Positions 43,661 through 52,298 of a DNA stretch of 58,112 nt are shown here, piece after piece. Below the pieces are notes generated by a model. That model was not told the DNA's origin. It did no database searches and worked only from the letters and a program-made list of their open reading frames with translations. The first letter of the stretch is position 1; each line of letters opens with the position of its first letter. The translations under genes and the position numbers were made by a program. The stretch comes from Flavobacteriaceae bacterium (GTDB taxonomy: Bacteria; Bacteroidota; Bacteroidia; Flavobacteriales; Flavobacteriaceae), in contig JAAZZF010000001.1 in the NCBI GenBank assembly GCA_014239275.1, positions 1-58,112 on the forward strand, in the 5' to 3' direction.

Positions 43661-45562
43661 CTAAAAGTAGTGTCTTTTAAAAGTCTCTATAGCTGAGTAG
43701 TCCGACATCCCTAAATCCCGAAAGTCTTTAGCAATTGCTCTATCTCTATCTTCTGTTCTAACCCAAAACTCCCTATTATCATCTCCCTGAAACATTACAT
43801 TATCTTTTTGAGTTTGATGGTAAAAAATAGCTTTTCTTTTTTTCAAAACTTGGTTAGGACTCATAGGAATAGACATATCTATTTCATGAATTTCCCATTC
43901 ATGCCAAGCTCCTCTATAAAGCCAAACCCAACAGTTTTTCATAAAACTTTTTTTCTTAATACTTTTCAATACATCAAAAAGAATGTCCAGGCAAACTTTA
44001 TGAGTTCCATGTGGGTCAGCAAGATCACCGGCAGCATAAATTTGGTGAGGTTTTATCTTAGAAATTACACTTATCATAATGTCTAAGTCTAAACTTGAAG
44101 GTGCAGATTTTTTTACAGTTCCTGTTTCATAAAATGGAAGTCTTAAAAAATGTACATTAGAATCAGGAATTCCTATAAATCTAGTAGCTGCAAAAGATTC
44201 TTTTTCTCTTATTAAAGTTGCTATGTTTCTTATCTCTTTATTTTCTAAAACTTCATTACTATTTTTTAAAATTTCAATTAATTCATTATATTTCTTTTTA
44301 GCATTTTTAGAAGTGTCCGAATAAACCTCTAAAAACTTAAGAACGTCAGAATTGTTTACAGCAATGTTGCCAGAAGTTTGATAAGCGACATGTACTTCAT
44401 GACCTTGTGAAACCAATCTTTCAAAAGTACCTCCCATAGAAATTACATCATCATCAGGATGAGGACTAAAAATTATAATTCTTTTCTTAGTAGGATTAGC
44501 TCTTTCAGGCCTATATTTATCATCTGCATTCGGCTTTCCTCCTGGCCAACCAGTAATGGTTCTAGAAATTTTATTAAAAACTTCTAAATTGATGTCGTAG
44601 GGAGATTGATGAATCAGTAATTCTGACAAATTATTTTCATTATAATCAGACTCTGTCAAATTCAAAATTGACTTATTAGTGTTTTTACAAAGCCAAACCA
44701 CTGCCTTTGATTTTAACTCTTTAGTCCATATACAAGAACCTACTTTCCAAGGTGATCTAATCCTTGTCAAATTAAAGGCTGAAGTTCTATCCAAAACAAA
44801 TGTTACATTTTTATGGTTTTGTAAAAAACTCGCCGGAATATTTGTATCTACCTTTCCTTCAATTGCTTTTTTAATTGCCTCTGCCTTATTTTGCCCCCAA
44901 GCTAAAAGAACCACTCTTTTAGATTTTCTAATAGTATTAATTCCCATTGTAATTGCCCTTGTAGGAACATTTTCAATTCCATAAAAACCTTTTCTTGCAT
45001 CATTTCTTGTAATATAATCAAGATGAACCATTCTTGTTAATGAACTATAATTTGAACCAGGTTCATTAAATCCAATATGACCAGTTCTTCCAATACCTAA
45101 AAGCTGAAAGTCAATTCCCCCTAATTTTTTAATCTTATTCTCATATTTATTACAATGATTGTTAATTTTATCTAAATCCAATTCACCATTTGGAATATTA
45201 ATATTCTCCAATTTAATATCAATGTGAGAAAACAAATGAAGATGCATAAAATGATGGTAACTTTGTATATCAACATTTTTCATTGGAAAATATTCATCCA
45301 AATTAAATGTAATAACATTTGAAAAACTAAGCCCCTCTTCTTTATGTAATCTTACAAGTTCCTCATAAACCGAAATTGGGGAAGAACCTGTAGCTAAGCC
45401 TAAAATACAATTCTTGTTTTCTTTTTGTTTTTTTCTAATTAAAATTGCTATTTCATTTGCAACTATTTTTGATGCTTGTTTGGATTCATCAAAAATTACA
45501 CTGTGAATTTTTTCAAATCTAGTTTCCTCTAAAGTTCCAGGTGATTTATAATTAATTATCAT
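43661..45562 (-). CDS. nagB: Glucosamine-6-phosphate deaminase fused to a PIG-L deacetylase domain
   Basis: The 633-residue protein joins an N-terminal NagB domain (about residues 1-270; LGLATGSSPISVYEEL, TFNLDEYFPM, GRTGHIGFNEPGS) to a C-terminal PIG-L/LmbE-type zinc deacetylase domain (about 365-630; IIFSPHPDDDVISMGGTF with the metal ligands, and a DPHGTHKVCL motif). NagB turns glucosamine-6-phosphate into fructose-6-phosphate and ammonia. The fused deacetylase could act on N-acetylated sugars. This architecture is known in Bacteroidota. The symporter gene lies 3 bases upstream, suggesting coupled amino-sugar uptake and breakdown. Confidence 0.93.
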   Translation of the reverse strand: MIINYKSPGTLEETRFEKIHSVIFDESKQASKIVANEIAILIRKKQKENKNCILGLATGSSPISVYEELVRLHKEEGLSFSNVITFNLDEYFPMKNVDIQSYHHFMHLHLFSHIDIKLENINIPNGELDLDKINNHCNKYENKIKKLGGIDFQLLGIGRTGHIGFNEPGSNYSSLTRMVHLDYITRNDARKGFYGIENVPTRAITMGINTIRKSKRVVLLAWGQNKAEAIKKAIEGKVDTNIPASFLQNHKNVTFVLDRTSAFNLTRIRSPWKVGSCIWTKELKSKAVVWLCKNTNKSILNLTESDYNENNLSELLIHQSPYDINLEVFNKISRTITGWPGGKPNADDKYRPERANPTKKRIIIFSPHPDDDVISMGGTFERLVSQGHEVHVAYQTSGNIAVNNSDVLKFLEVYSDTSKNAKKKYNELIEILKNSNEVLENKEIRNIATLIREKESFAATRFIGIPDSNVHFLRLPFYETGTVKKSAPSSLDLDIMISVISKIKPHQIYAAGDLADPHGTHKVCLDILFDVLKSIKKKSFMKNCWVWLYRGAWHEWEIHEIDMSIPMSPNQVLKKRKAIFYHQTQKDNVMFQGDDNREFWVRTEDRDRAIAKDFRDLGMSDYSAIETFKRHYF

Positions 45563-45565
45563 TTG

Positions 45566-47374
45566 TCAATTTAGTTTATTTAATTTTTTCCAACTATTTT
45601 TTAATAAGATAGCAAAAACAAGAGCAATAATTAAAAAACAAATTCCATTATTTACTTCTCCATAAATAAAATAACCTGTTGAGAATAATATAGAGTATAT
45701 AGCAAAACATCCAAATAACATACATATTATTCCAAGTGGAACTGACCATGTTTTATCACTTTTATTATTAAAAGAAATATCTTTTTTTAAAGCTTCTAAT
45801 CTAATTTTCTCCCATCCAGGGCCCCCTGGATTGGTTTTTTTACAAAAATCAATTAAGGCTTCTATTGAATCTGGTTTAGTTAAAAAAGTAACAATTACCC
45901 ACACGACTGTAGTAAATATGACAACCACAGGAAACTTATAATAAGATTCTAAAATTCCTGAATCAGAAAATAATAAAGGCCCTAAACTTGTAAAATTTAA
46001 TATTATCGATACAAATCCTGAAACAAACATTGCTGTAATTTCACTCCAAGCATTTATTCTCCACCAAAACCATCTTAAAATAAAAATTAAGCCTGTTCCT
46101 GCTCCAAACATTAAAATAACATCAAATAACTGTAAAGCATTTGTTAATAATAATGCGAAAACAGCACTTAGAAGAAATAATGTTACTGTTGAAATTCTTC
46201 CAATGTTTACAAGTTCTTTTTCAGATGCATCTTTTTTAATCTGTTGCTTATAAAAATCATTCACAATATAAGATGATCCCCAATTAAGATGTGTAGAAAT
46301 AGTTGACATATATGCTGCTACAAGTGAGGCAATCACCAATCCTAATAATCCAGAAGGGAGCATAGTTAGCATAGCAGGATATGCTAAATCGTGGCCTAGT
46401 TTATCTTCAGAAATATTAGGAAATGCCTCTTGAATACTTGCTAAATCAGGAAAAACTATTAGTGAAGCTAAAGCGACAATTATCCATGGCCAAGGTCTAA
46501 GCGCATAATGCATTACATTAAAGAAAAACGTAGCTCCTATTGCGTGATTTTCATCTTTTGCAGCTAACATTCTTTGAGCAATATATCCTCCACCTCCTGG
46601 TTCAGCCCCAGGATACCATGAGCTCCACCATTGCACAGCAAGAGGAACAATTAGTAGTGGAATATAGATGTCTGGATCATCCAAACTTGGTGTCATAGAT
46701 AACATATCGTTTGGGGTTTTAGCAATTAGATTAACCATTCCACCAACTTCAGGGAGGTTAACTAAATAATATGCTGCTCCTATTGATCCCGCCATAGCTG
46801 CAAAGAATAAAATAAAATCTGTGTATACTACTCCTTTAAAACCACCAACTGTACTAAAAATAACAGTTATAGTCCCTGCATAAAGAATAGTATCCATTGG
46901 AGAGAGGCCAAGCATTATTTCGCCAATTTTAATTGCAGCTAGAGTTACTCCAGACATAGCCATAACATTAAAAATAACCCCAAGATATATAGCTCTAAAT
47001 CCTCTTAAAAATTTACCTCCCCAACCACTATATCTCAATTCATAAAATTCCATATCAGTAGCAACATTTGATCTTCTCCACAACTTAGCATAAACAAAAA
47101 CTGTCAACAATCCTGTTAGTAAAAATGCCCACCAAACCCAATTTCCAGAAACTCCATTTGTTCTAACAATATCAGTAACAAGATTTGGTGTATCAGTTGA
47201 AAAAGTTGTAGCTACCATAGAAATTCCTAATAGCCACCAAGGCATATTTCTCCCAGAGAGAAAATATTCAGTTGAACTTGAGGAAGACTTTTTCGAAACT
47301 AAAAATCCTATAATTAATGTAATTGAAAAAAAACATAATATTATAGCATAATCAAATGATGATAACTCAATCAT
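45566..47374 (-). CDS. Sodium:solute symporter family transporter
   Basis: The 602-residue protein has about 14 membrane helices and the sodium:solute symporter pattern (SSSSTEYFLSGRNMPWWLLGISMVATTFSTDTPNLVTDIVRTNG, GGFKGVVYTDFILF, SLVAAYMSTISTHLNWGSSYIVND). It imports a solute with sodium. Its adjacency to the NagB/PIG-L gene (3 bases) suggests a sugar or amino sugar, but the substrate is not shown by sequence. It appears to start an operon running to the thioredoxin-like gene. Confidence 0.9.
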   Translation of the reverse strand: MIELSSFDYAIILCFFSITLIIGFLVSKKSSSSSTEYFLSGRNMPWWLLGISMVATTFSTDTPNLVTDIVRTNGVSGNWVWWAFLLTGLLTVFVYAKLWRRSNVATDMEFYELRYSGWGGKFLRGFRAIYLGVIFNVMAMSGVTLAAIKIGEIMLGLSPMDTILYAGTITVIFSTVGGFKGVVYTDFILFFAAMAGSIGAAYYLVNLPEVGGMVNLIAKTPNDMLSMTPSLDDPDIYIPLLIVPLAVQWWSSWYPGAEPGGGGYIAQRMLAAKDENHAIGATFFFNVMHYALRPWPWIIVALASLIVFPDLASIQEAFPNISEDKLGHDLAYPAMLTMLPSGLLGLVIASLVAAYMSTISTHLNWGSSYIVNDFYKQQIKKDASEKELVNIGRISTVTLFLLSAVFALLLTNALQLFDVILMFGAGTGLIFILRWFWWRINAWSEITAMFVSGFVSIILNFTSLGPLLFSDSGILESYYKFPVVVIFTTVVWVIVTFLTKPDSIEALIDFCKKTNPGGPGWEKIRLEALKKDISFNNKSDKTWSVPLGIICMLFGCFAIYSILFSTGYFIYGEVNNGICFLIIALVFAILLKNSWKKLNKLN

Positions 47375-47436
47375 AAAATTGATTTTTTTTAAAAATAAGA
47401 CAATCTAGTTAAAATGTAATAAAAAAATCAAGAATA

Positions 47437-48279
47437 TTATTTTAGATATTTATAAATCTCCATTATATCTTTTTTAGAAGTCAGATCCAATACATTTTCA
47501 AAAACAGGAATACCCAAAATGTTTTTATTTTTTTTTAAAATCATTTGTTTTAAAACATCTGGAATCTCTTTTTCATTTCTTTTTTTGTTGATGGGACAGT
47601 TTTTAAAAAAAGAAAAGCTGTCTTCACCATGAAATTTAAACAGATTCATACTAACCCTAATTTTTCCCAAACTATCAAGAGATTTATTAATTATTGATTT
47701 ATTAGGTTTTTCAATAATATCAATTAATAAATTTTCTTTATCCAATTTAGCAATTGAAAACGAAGAAATTCTTTCTTTTGGGAACTTTAAACCATCTCTA
47801 TCGTAAGCAATAAATGCATTCTTTGATTTTGTAGATTTAATTTTTTTTAAAGATTCTATTGAGTATAAATTATCCCCATTACAAACACAAAAAGATTGAG
47901 ATTTTAAATTAGGATACTGTTCCATTGTCTGAAAAATTGCATCTGCAGTTCCCAAAGGTTTACTTCGATTAGTTTGTAAATATTGAATAGAAAATTTTAC
48001 ATTACACTTTTTTAAATCAATTTTTAAAAGGTCTTTAAAATTATCTCTAAAATAATGTGCATTTTCACCTGTGACTATATATATATTATTAAACCCTGAT
48101 TTAATCATGTTAGAAATAGAATAACTAATAAATGGCTTTGATTCCGTTCCAAACTCAATTAAAACTTTGCTTTTAGAATTAGCAGATTCTATTTGACTTT
48201 CTGTTAAAATAGTTGAATCAACAGAGGCCTTCATCCTTGATGAAGCGCCTGCTGCCATTATAATTATTGAATTTGTCAT
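47437..48279 (-). CDS. Sugar nucleotidyltransferase-like protein
   Basis: The 280-residue protein begins with the NTP-transferase motif IIIMAAGASSRMKAS and contains VCNGDNLYSIESLKK as the probable metal-binding segment (usually a D-x-D or GD). It resembles the nucleotidyltransferases that activate sugar phosphates. A second lysine or the usual EKP-like motif appears as IIEKPNKS. It lacks the left-handed beta-helix of GlmU. Its substrate is unknown. It sits 62 bases upstream of the symporter on the same strand. Confidence 0.85.
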   Translation of the reverse strand: MTNSIIIMAAGASSRMKASVDSTILTESQIESANSKSKVLIEFGTESKPFISYSISNMIKSGFNNIYIVTGENAHYFRDNFKDLLKIDLKKCNVKFSIQYLQTNRSKPLGTADAIFQTMEQYPNLKSQSFCVCNGDNLYSIESLKKIKSTKSKNAFIAYDRDGLKFPKERISSFSIAKLDKENLLIDIIEKPNKSIINKSLDSLGKIRVSMNLFKFHGEDSFSFFKNCPINKKRNEKEIPDVLKQMILKKNKNILGIPVFENVLDLTSKKDIMEIYKYLK

Positions 48280-48353
48280 TATTATTTTAATCTTTAAAAG
48301 CTAGAAGCTGCTTTAGTTCCGACTTTAAACAACCTTTTATTAAATAAACATTT

Positions 48354-49871
48354 TTATTCTAAGGAAGGAATTATAAAATTATCTAAATAAGGTGTCGAGT
48401 GGGCTTCTTTTAAATACTCTTCCAATTCAGAAACAACTTCCGGAAATTTTGAAGATAGATCATTAAGTTCTTTAGAATCTATAGATAAATCAAAAAGTTT
48501 AAGTTTAGATTTTTCCTTAAATAAATTCTTTTTAAGACCTTTCCACTTCCCCATTCTAATTGCCTGTAATCCTCCATTTGCTGGGAACTCCCAATACAAA
48601 TATTTATGTTTTTTTTGTTTCTGCCCTTTTAATTCAGGATAAAAACTAATACCATCGGTTTGAATTGGCGACTCAATACTAGCCACATCAAGAGCTGTTT
48701 CAAAAAAATCATAAAATGCGGAAATATGATCTGAAGAGGTTCCTGGTTCAATTTCATTTGGCCAACTTGCTATCATGGGAACCCTTATTCCTCCCTCATT
48801 CACACTTCCTTTCATCGTATTCCTGGAATTAACAAAAATTCCTGTACTGTTAAAAAATTCATAATCCACCTGTGGAACATGAGTAGGACCATTATCACTA
48901 GTAAAAATTATTAAGGTGTTTTCATACTCACCAATTTCCTTAAGTTTAGCAATAATTTCTCCAACTTGCTCGTCTAAATAAGAAATCATAGCAGCATAAG
49001 TGGCTCTTGGTGTCCTATTGGGGTAATATGATCTTCCAACATAAGGTTCCTCTTTACCAAACTTTTCGTTGTAATATTTAACCCAACCTTCAGGAGCTTG
49101 TAAAGGTAAATGTGGAAGAGGCGAAGCATAATAAAGAAAAAATGTATTCTTTTTATTTTGCTCAATAAAACTCAGAGCCTCATTGTGCATTAATGTAGGG
49201 GCATAATCGCTTTGATTATATTTCTTGTAGGATTCTTGATTATAAGGGTCTTTATCATCAAGAGTTTCATTCTTATTAACAATGTAATTATTTAGAATAT
49301 GTCTGTTTTCATTTCTCCATAAGTGAGTTGGATATAAAGTATGTGCTTGTCTTTGACAGTTATATCCATAAAAAAAATCAAAACCTTTTTTGTTTGGAAT
49401 ACTGTTTGTCATAGGTGCTCCTAAACCCCATTTTCCTACCATACCGGTTTTATAACCATTATCATTTAAAACTTTAGCAACTGTAACTATAGAATCTAAC
49501 AAAGGTCTTTGACCTTCTAAATTGGGATCATCAAACATTGCTTGAAAACTCCAAACATCCCCCCTCTCACTCCATTCGCCATTAGCTCTAATATGAGTAT
49601 TTCCCATATGCATTCCAGTCATCAATACACTTCTTGCTGGCGCACAAACTGGAGCTCCACTATAATGATTAGTGAATAACATTCCTGTTTTAGCCAAATT
49701 ATCAATATTAGGAGTTTCAATAAATTTTTGGCCATATACTCCAACCTCTCCATAGCCTAGGTCATCAGCTAAAATATATATAATATTAGGTTTTTCATTT
49801 TTGCTGTTTTCACATCCAAAAAAAGAAAAAATCAATAAGAAGAATAATACAGAATTAGTAAGAGATCTCAT
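48354..49871 (-). CDS. Sulfatase lipoprotein
   Basis: From the ATG at 49871 the protein has 505 residues, with a lipoprotein signal (MRSLTNSVLFFLLIFSFFGC, Cys-20). The catalytic domain has the metal-binding IYILADDLGYGE (D36, D37) and the formylglycine site APVCAPARSVLMTG (C76 in CxPxR), then GKWGLG and TLIIFTSDNGPTH. It should hydrolyse sulfate esters of glycans after conversion of C76 to formylglycine. The ORF track starts 60 bases earlier, but the internal ATG gives a proper lipobox. An FGE-type maturation gene lies about 2.4 kb away. Confidence 0.93.
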   Translation of the reverse strand: MRSLTNSVLFFLLIFSFFGCENSKNEKPNIIYILADDLGYGEVGVYGQKFIETPNIDNLAKTGMLFTNHYSGAPVCAPARSVLMTGMHMGNTHIRANGEWSERGDVWSFQAMFDDPNLEGQRPLLDSIVTVAKVLNDNGYKTGMVGKWGLGAPMTNSIPNKKGFDFFYGYNCQRQAHTLYPTHLWRNENRHILNNYIVNKNETLDDKDPYNQESYKKYNQSDYAPTLMHNEALSFIEQNKKNTFFLYYASPLPHLPLQAPEGWVKYYNEKFGKEEPYVGRSYYPNRTPRATYAAMISYLDEQVGEIIAKLKEIGEYENTLIIFTSDNGPTHVPQVDYEFFNSTGIFVNSRNTMKGSVNEGGIRVPMIASWPNEIEPGTSSDHISAFYDFFETALDVASIESPIQTDGISFYPELKGQKQKKHKYLYWEFPANGGLQAIRMGKWKGLKKNLFKEKSKLKLFDLSIDSKELNDLSSKFPEVVSELEEYLKEAHSTPYLDNFIIPSLE

Positions 49872-49948
49872 ATAATTATTTTTATAGTTGATCATAAAGA
49901 TCGTAAAAATAAAGAAACTCATCTTCATCAATTAAATAACACAATGAT

Positions 49949-49956
49949 TATCTTTG
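49949..49956 (+). promoter_or_regulatory. -7 box (TATCTTTG) immediately before the HMG-CoA reductase start
   Basis: TATCTTTG matches TAnnTTTG and is separated from the GTG at 49961 by only four bases (TATA). If transcription starts about 5 bases after the box, as in Bacteroidota promoters, the message would begin at the start codon. A -33 TTG is not visible. Confidence 0.5.
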
Positions 49957-49960
49957 TATA

Positions 49961-51301
49961 GTGAAAAAACAAAAATCCAATAATAAAATTGATGGTTTTT
50001 CTAAATTATCTAAGCAAGAGAAAATAGCTTGGATTAATAGCACATATTTTCATAATAAAAAAAAATCTTATAATCTACTTAAACAATATTGGAATAGTGA
50101 TTTAAATCTACAAAGAATTCACGATGAATTTGCTGAAAATACAATTTCAAATTTTATACTTCCACTTGGAGTAGCACCAAATTTTTTAATTGATGGAATC
50201 GATTATACAATTCCAATGGCAATTGAAGAAAGCTCTGTAGTCGCTGCAGCTTGCAAAGCAGCTAAGTTCTGGAGGAAAAGAGGAGGCTTTAAAACAAAGA
50301 TTATAAATTTTAAAAAAACTGGACAAGTACATTTTATTTTTGATGGAAATAAAGAAACTCTAAACAATTTTTTTAATACAATAAAACCTAAACTATTGAA
50401 AGATTGTGAAAAGATTAGTCATAACATGACTAAAAGAGGGGGTGGAATTTTAAACATTGAACTTTTAGATAAAACAAAAGATATTGAAAATTATTTTCAA
50501 ATAGAAGCTACGTTTGATACAGCAGATTCTATGGGAGCCAATTTTATTAATTCTTGTTTAGAACAATTTGCTAAATCTATAAAAAAAGAAGCTAACTCAT
50601 TTGATTCTTTTTCAAATACTGAAAAAAATATTGAAATTATAATGAGTATATTTTCAAATTATGTTCCAGACTGCCTAGTTAGAGCAGAAGTTAGTTGTCC
50701 TATTAAGGATCTAGGTATTCATAAAAATTTAAGCGCAAATAATTTCGCAATAAAATTCAATCAAGCAATTAATATTGCAAAAACTCAAAAAGTTAGAGCA
50801 GTAACTCATAATAAAGGAATTATGAATGGCGTAGATGCTGTAATTATTGCAACTGGAAATGATTTTAGAGCTATTGAAGCAGGGGTACATGCTTATGCAT
50901 CAAAAGATGGTTATTACAAAAGTCTTTCTGATGTAAATATTAAGAATGGTATTTTTAATTTTTGGATTGAATTACCCATTTCACTTGGAACAGTAGGGGG
51001 AATTACTAATCTTCATCCTTTAGTAAAATGGTCACTAAATCTTTTAAAAAATCCCTCCGGTAAGGAATTAATGAAAATTATTGCTGTTGCTGGTCTTGCA
51101 CAAAATTTTGGAGCTCTAAAATCTTTAATTACTTCAGGAATTCAAAAAGGACATATGAAAATGCATTTGATAAATATTTTAAATTCTCTAGAAGCTTCGA
51201 ATAGTGAAAAAAAACATTTAATAACTCATTTCAAATCAAATCTTGTTTCTTTTAATTCAGTAGAAAAAGAGTTGTCAAATATTAGAAAAAATGGACTTTA
51301 A
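49961..51301 (+). CDS. mvaA: Hydroxymethylglutaryl-CoA reductase, class II
   Basis: The 446-residue enzyme reduces HMG-CoA to mevalonate. It shows class II motifs: the ENTIS-type segment (DEFAENTISNFILPLGVAPNFLIDG), EESSVVAAACKAAKFW, the CoA/cofactor region TFDTADSMGANFINS, and ATGNDFRAIEAGVHAYAS. There is no membrane domain. GTG at 49961 is the only plausible initiator, since no in-frame ATG occurs near it. In flavobacteria, class II enzymes serve biosynthesis. The next gene overlaps by 11 bases, forming an operon with the GYDIA kinase. Confidence 0.95.
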   Translation: MKKQKSNNKIDGFSKLSKQEKIAWINSTYFHNKKKSYNLLKQYWNSDLNLQRIHDEFAENTISNFILPLGVAPNFLIDGIDYTIPMAIEESSVVAAACKAAKFWRKRGGFKTKIINFKKTGQVHFIFDGNKETLNNFFNTIKPKLLKDCEKISHNMTKRGGGILNIELLDKTKDIENYFQIEATFDTADSMGANFINSCLEQFAKSIKKEANSFDSFSNTEKNIEIIMSIFSNYVPDCLVRAEVSCPIKDLGIHKNLSANNFAIKFNQAINIAKTQKVRAVTHNKGIMNGVDAVIIATGNDFRAIEAGVHAYASKDGYYKSLSDVNIKNGIFNFWIELPISLGTVGGITNLHPLVKWSLNLLKNPSGKELMKIIAVAGLAQNFGALKSLITSGIQKGHMKMHLINILNSLEASNSEKKHLITHFKSNLVSFNSVEKELSNIRKNGL

Positions 51302-52193
51302 AACTACTAGCTCAGGAAAAATACTAATGACTTCTGAATATGTAGTGTTAAAAGGAGCTTTGGCTTTAGCAATTCCTACAAGATTTAAACAATCATTAAT
51401 TTTTATTAAAAAAAAATCCAATAAATTGATTTGGAAAAGTTATGATTCAAAAAACAAAATTTGGTTTAATTGTGAATTTAATCTATCAAATCTTCATTTT
51501 ACTAATAGTAGCAATAGTAAAAAAGGAAAGGTTTTACAATCGATTTTATTATCAGCAAAAAAAATGAATTCATCTTTTTTATCAAGTGATTCTGGAGGAA
51601 TAGTTAAAACTAAACTTGATTTTCCAAATGATTGGGGTTTAGGCAGCTCTTCAACTTTAATAAACAATATTGCAAATTGGGCTAAAATTGATCCTTATAA
51701 ATTACTTTGGTCCAATTATAAAGGAAGTGGATATGATATTGCTTGTGCTAAAAGTAAAACTCCATTACTTTATAAACTAGAAAATAGCTTGCCAATAATT
51801 CAGGAGACTTCTTTTAAACCAGTTTTTTCAGACAATTTATTTTTTATTCATTTAAATAAAAAACAAGAAACAAATAATCAAATTAAAATTTTTAATGCTA
51901 AAAAAATTTCTTCTAATGTCATACTGGCCTTTTCTCAATTGACGAAAAAGTTTATTTCTTCAAATAATCTAATTGAATTTCAGAGTTGCATAAAAAAACA
52001 TGAATTACTTCTTTCAAAAGAACTTAAAACAAAGCCTATTAAAGAAATTTTATTTAAAGATTACAAGGGTGAGATTAAAAGTTTAGGTGCTTGGGGTGGA
52101 GATTTTATTTTAGCTGCTGGACCTATAGACTCTCCATCTTATTTTACTAAAAAAGGGTTTAAAACAATAATTCATTTTAAAAAAATGTTTTAA
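51291..52193 (+). CDS. GYDIA family GHMP kinase (probable phosphomevalonate kinase)
   Basis: The 300-residue kinase begins SSGKILMTSEYVVLKGALALA, as GHMP kinases do, carries the phosphate-binding motif WGLGSSSTLINNIANW, and shows the family-defining GSGYDIACAKSKTPLLY segment. The Bacteroidota GYDIA family is usually unassigned. Its operon with HMG-CoA reductase, together with mevalonate kinase and diphosphomevalonate decarboxylase 22 kb away, leaves phosphomevalonate kinase as the missing step, so this role is inferred. It overlaps the reductase gene by 11 bases. Confidence 0.82.
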   Translation: MDFKTTSSGKILMTSEYVVLKGALALAIPTRFKQSLIFIKKKSNKLIWKSYDSKNKIWFNCEFNLSNLHFTNSSNSKKGKVLQSILLSAKKMNSSFLSSDSGGIVKTKLDFPNDWGLGSSSTLINNIANWAKIDPYKLLWSNYKGSGYDIACAKSKTPLLYKLENSLPIIQETSFKPVFSDNLFFIHLNKKQETNNQIKIFNAKKISSNVILAFSQLTKKFISSNNLIEFQSCIKKHELLLSKELKTKPIKEILFKDYKGEIKSLGAWGGDFILAAGPIDSPSYFTKKGFKTIIHFKKMF

Positions 52194-52202
52194 AAAATGA
52201 GT

Positions 52203-52219
52203 TTGGCATGATTAATGCA
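52203..52219 (+). promoter_or_regulatory. Sigma-54-type promoter sequence
   Basis: TTGGCATGATTAATGCA matches the -24/-12 sigma-54 consensus TTGGCACG-N4-TTGCA with the correct distance between the GG and GC doublets and two mismatches. It starts 10 bases after the GYDIA kinase stop, in the gap before a convergent gene. Predicted transcription would begin near 52230, heading into the terminator at 52259-52298. No coding gene is served, so a small RNA is the obvious candidate product. Confidence 0.45.
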
Positions 52220-52229
52220 ACACTATTAA

Positions 52230-52292
52230 TACATAATATTTTTGGTTAGTTGTTGTTAAAACACCTCCGAGTTCTAAAACCGGGGGTGTTTT
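52230..52292 (+). ncRNA. Candidate small RNA from a sigma-54-like promoter
   Basis: About 60 bases lie between the predicted start of a sigma-54-like promoter (52203-52219) and a strong intrinsic terminator. The body is A/T-rich with TTTTTGGTTAGTTGTTGTTAAAAC, then the terminator stem. No ORF longer than a few codons is present. The promoter-terminator arrangement is the only evidence. The terminator alone could simply end the mevalonate operon and the convergent gene. Confidence 0.35.
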
Positions 52293-52298
52293 TTTTTA
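52259..52298 (+). terminator. Intrinsic terminator between convergent genes
   Basis: ACACCTCCG (52261-52269) pairs with CGGGGGTGT (52281-52289), with one G-U pair, around an 11-base loop, and runs into a long T tract (TTTTTTTTT). Read the other way the hairpin is also followed by a short T run, so it can end the leftward formylglycine-generating-enzyme gene whose stop lies at 52296. Confidence 0.85.

Noticed and set aside
44679-44984. 101-residue plus-strand ORF
   Set aside because: It is the antisense of the NagB domain. Its hydrophobic look comes from the reverse reading of conserved codons.
48300-48330. AGCTAGAAGCT inverted repeat near the nucleotidyltransferase start
   Set aside because: The pairing is short and imperfect, there is no T tract, and it is not repeated elsewhere. 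It cannot be supported as an operator or terminator.
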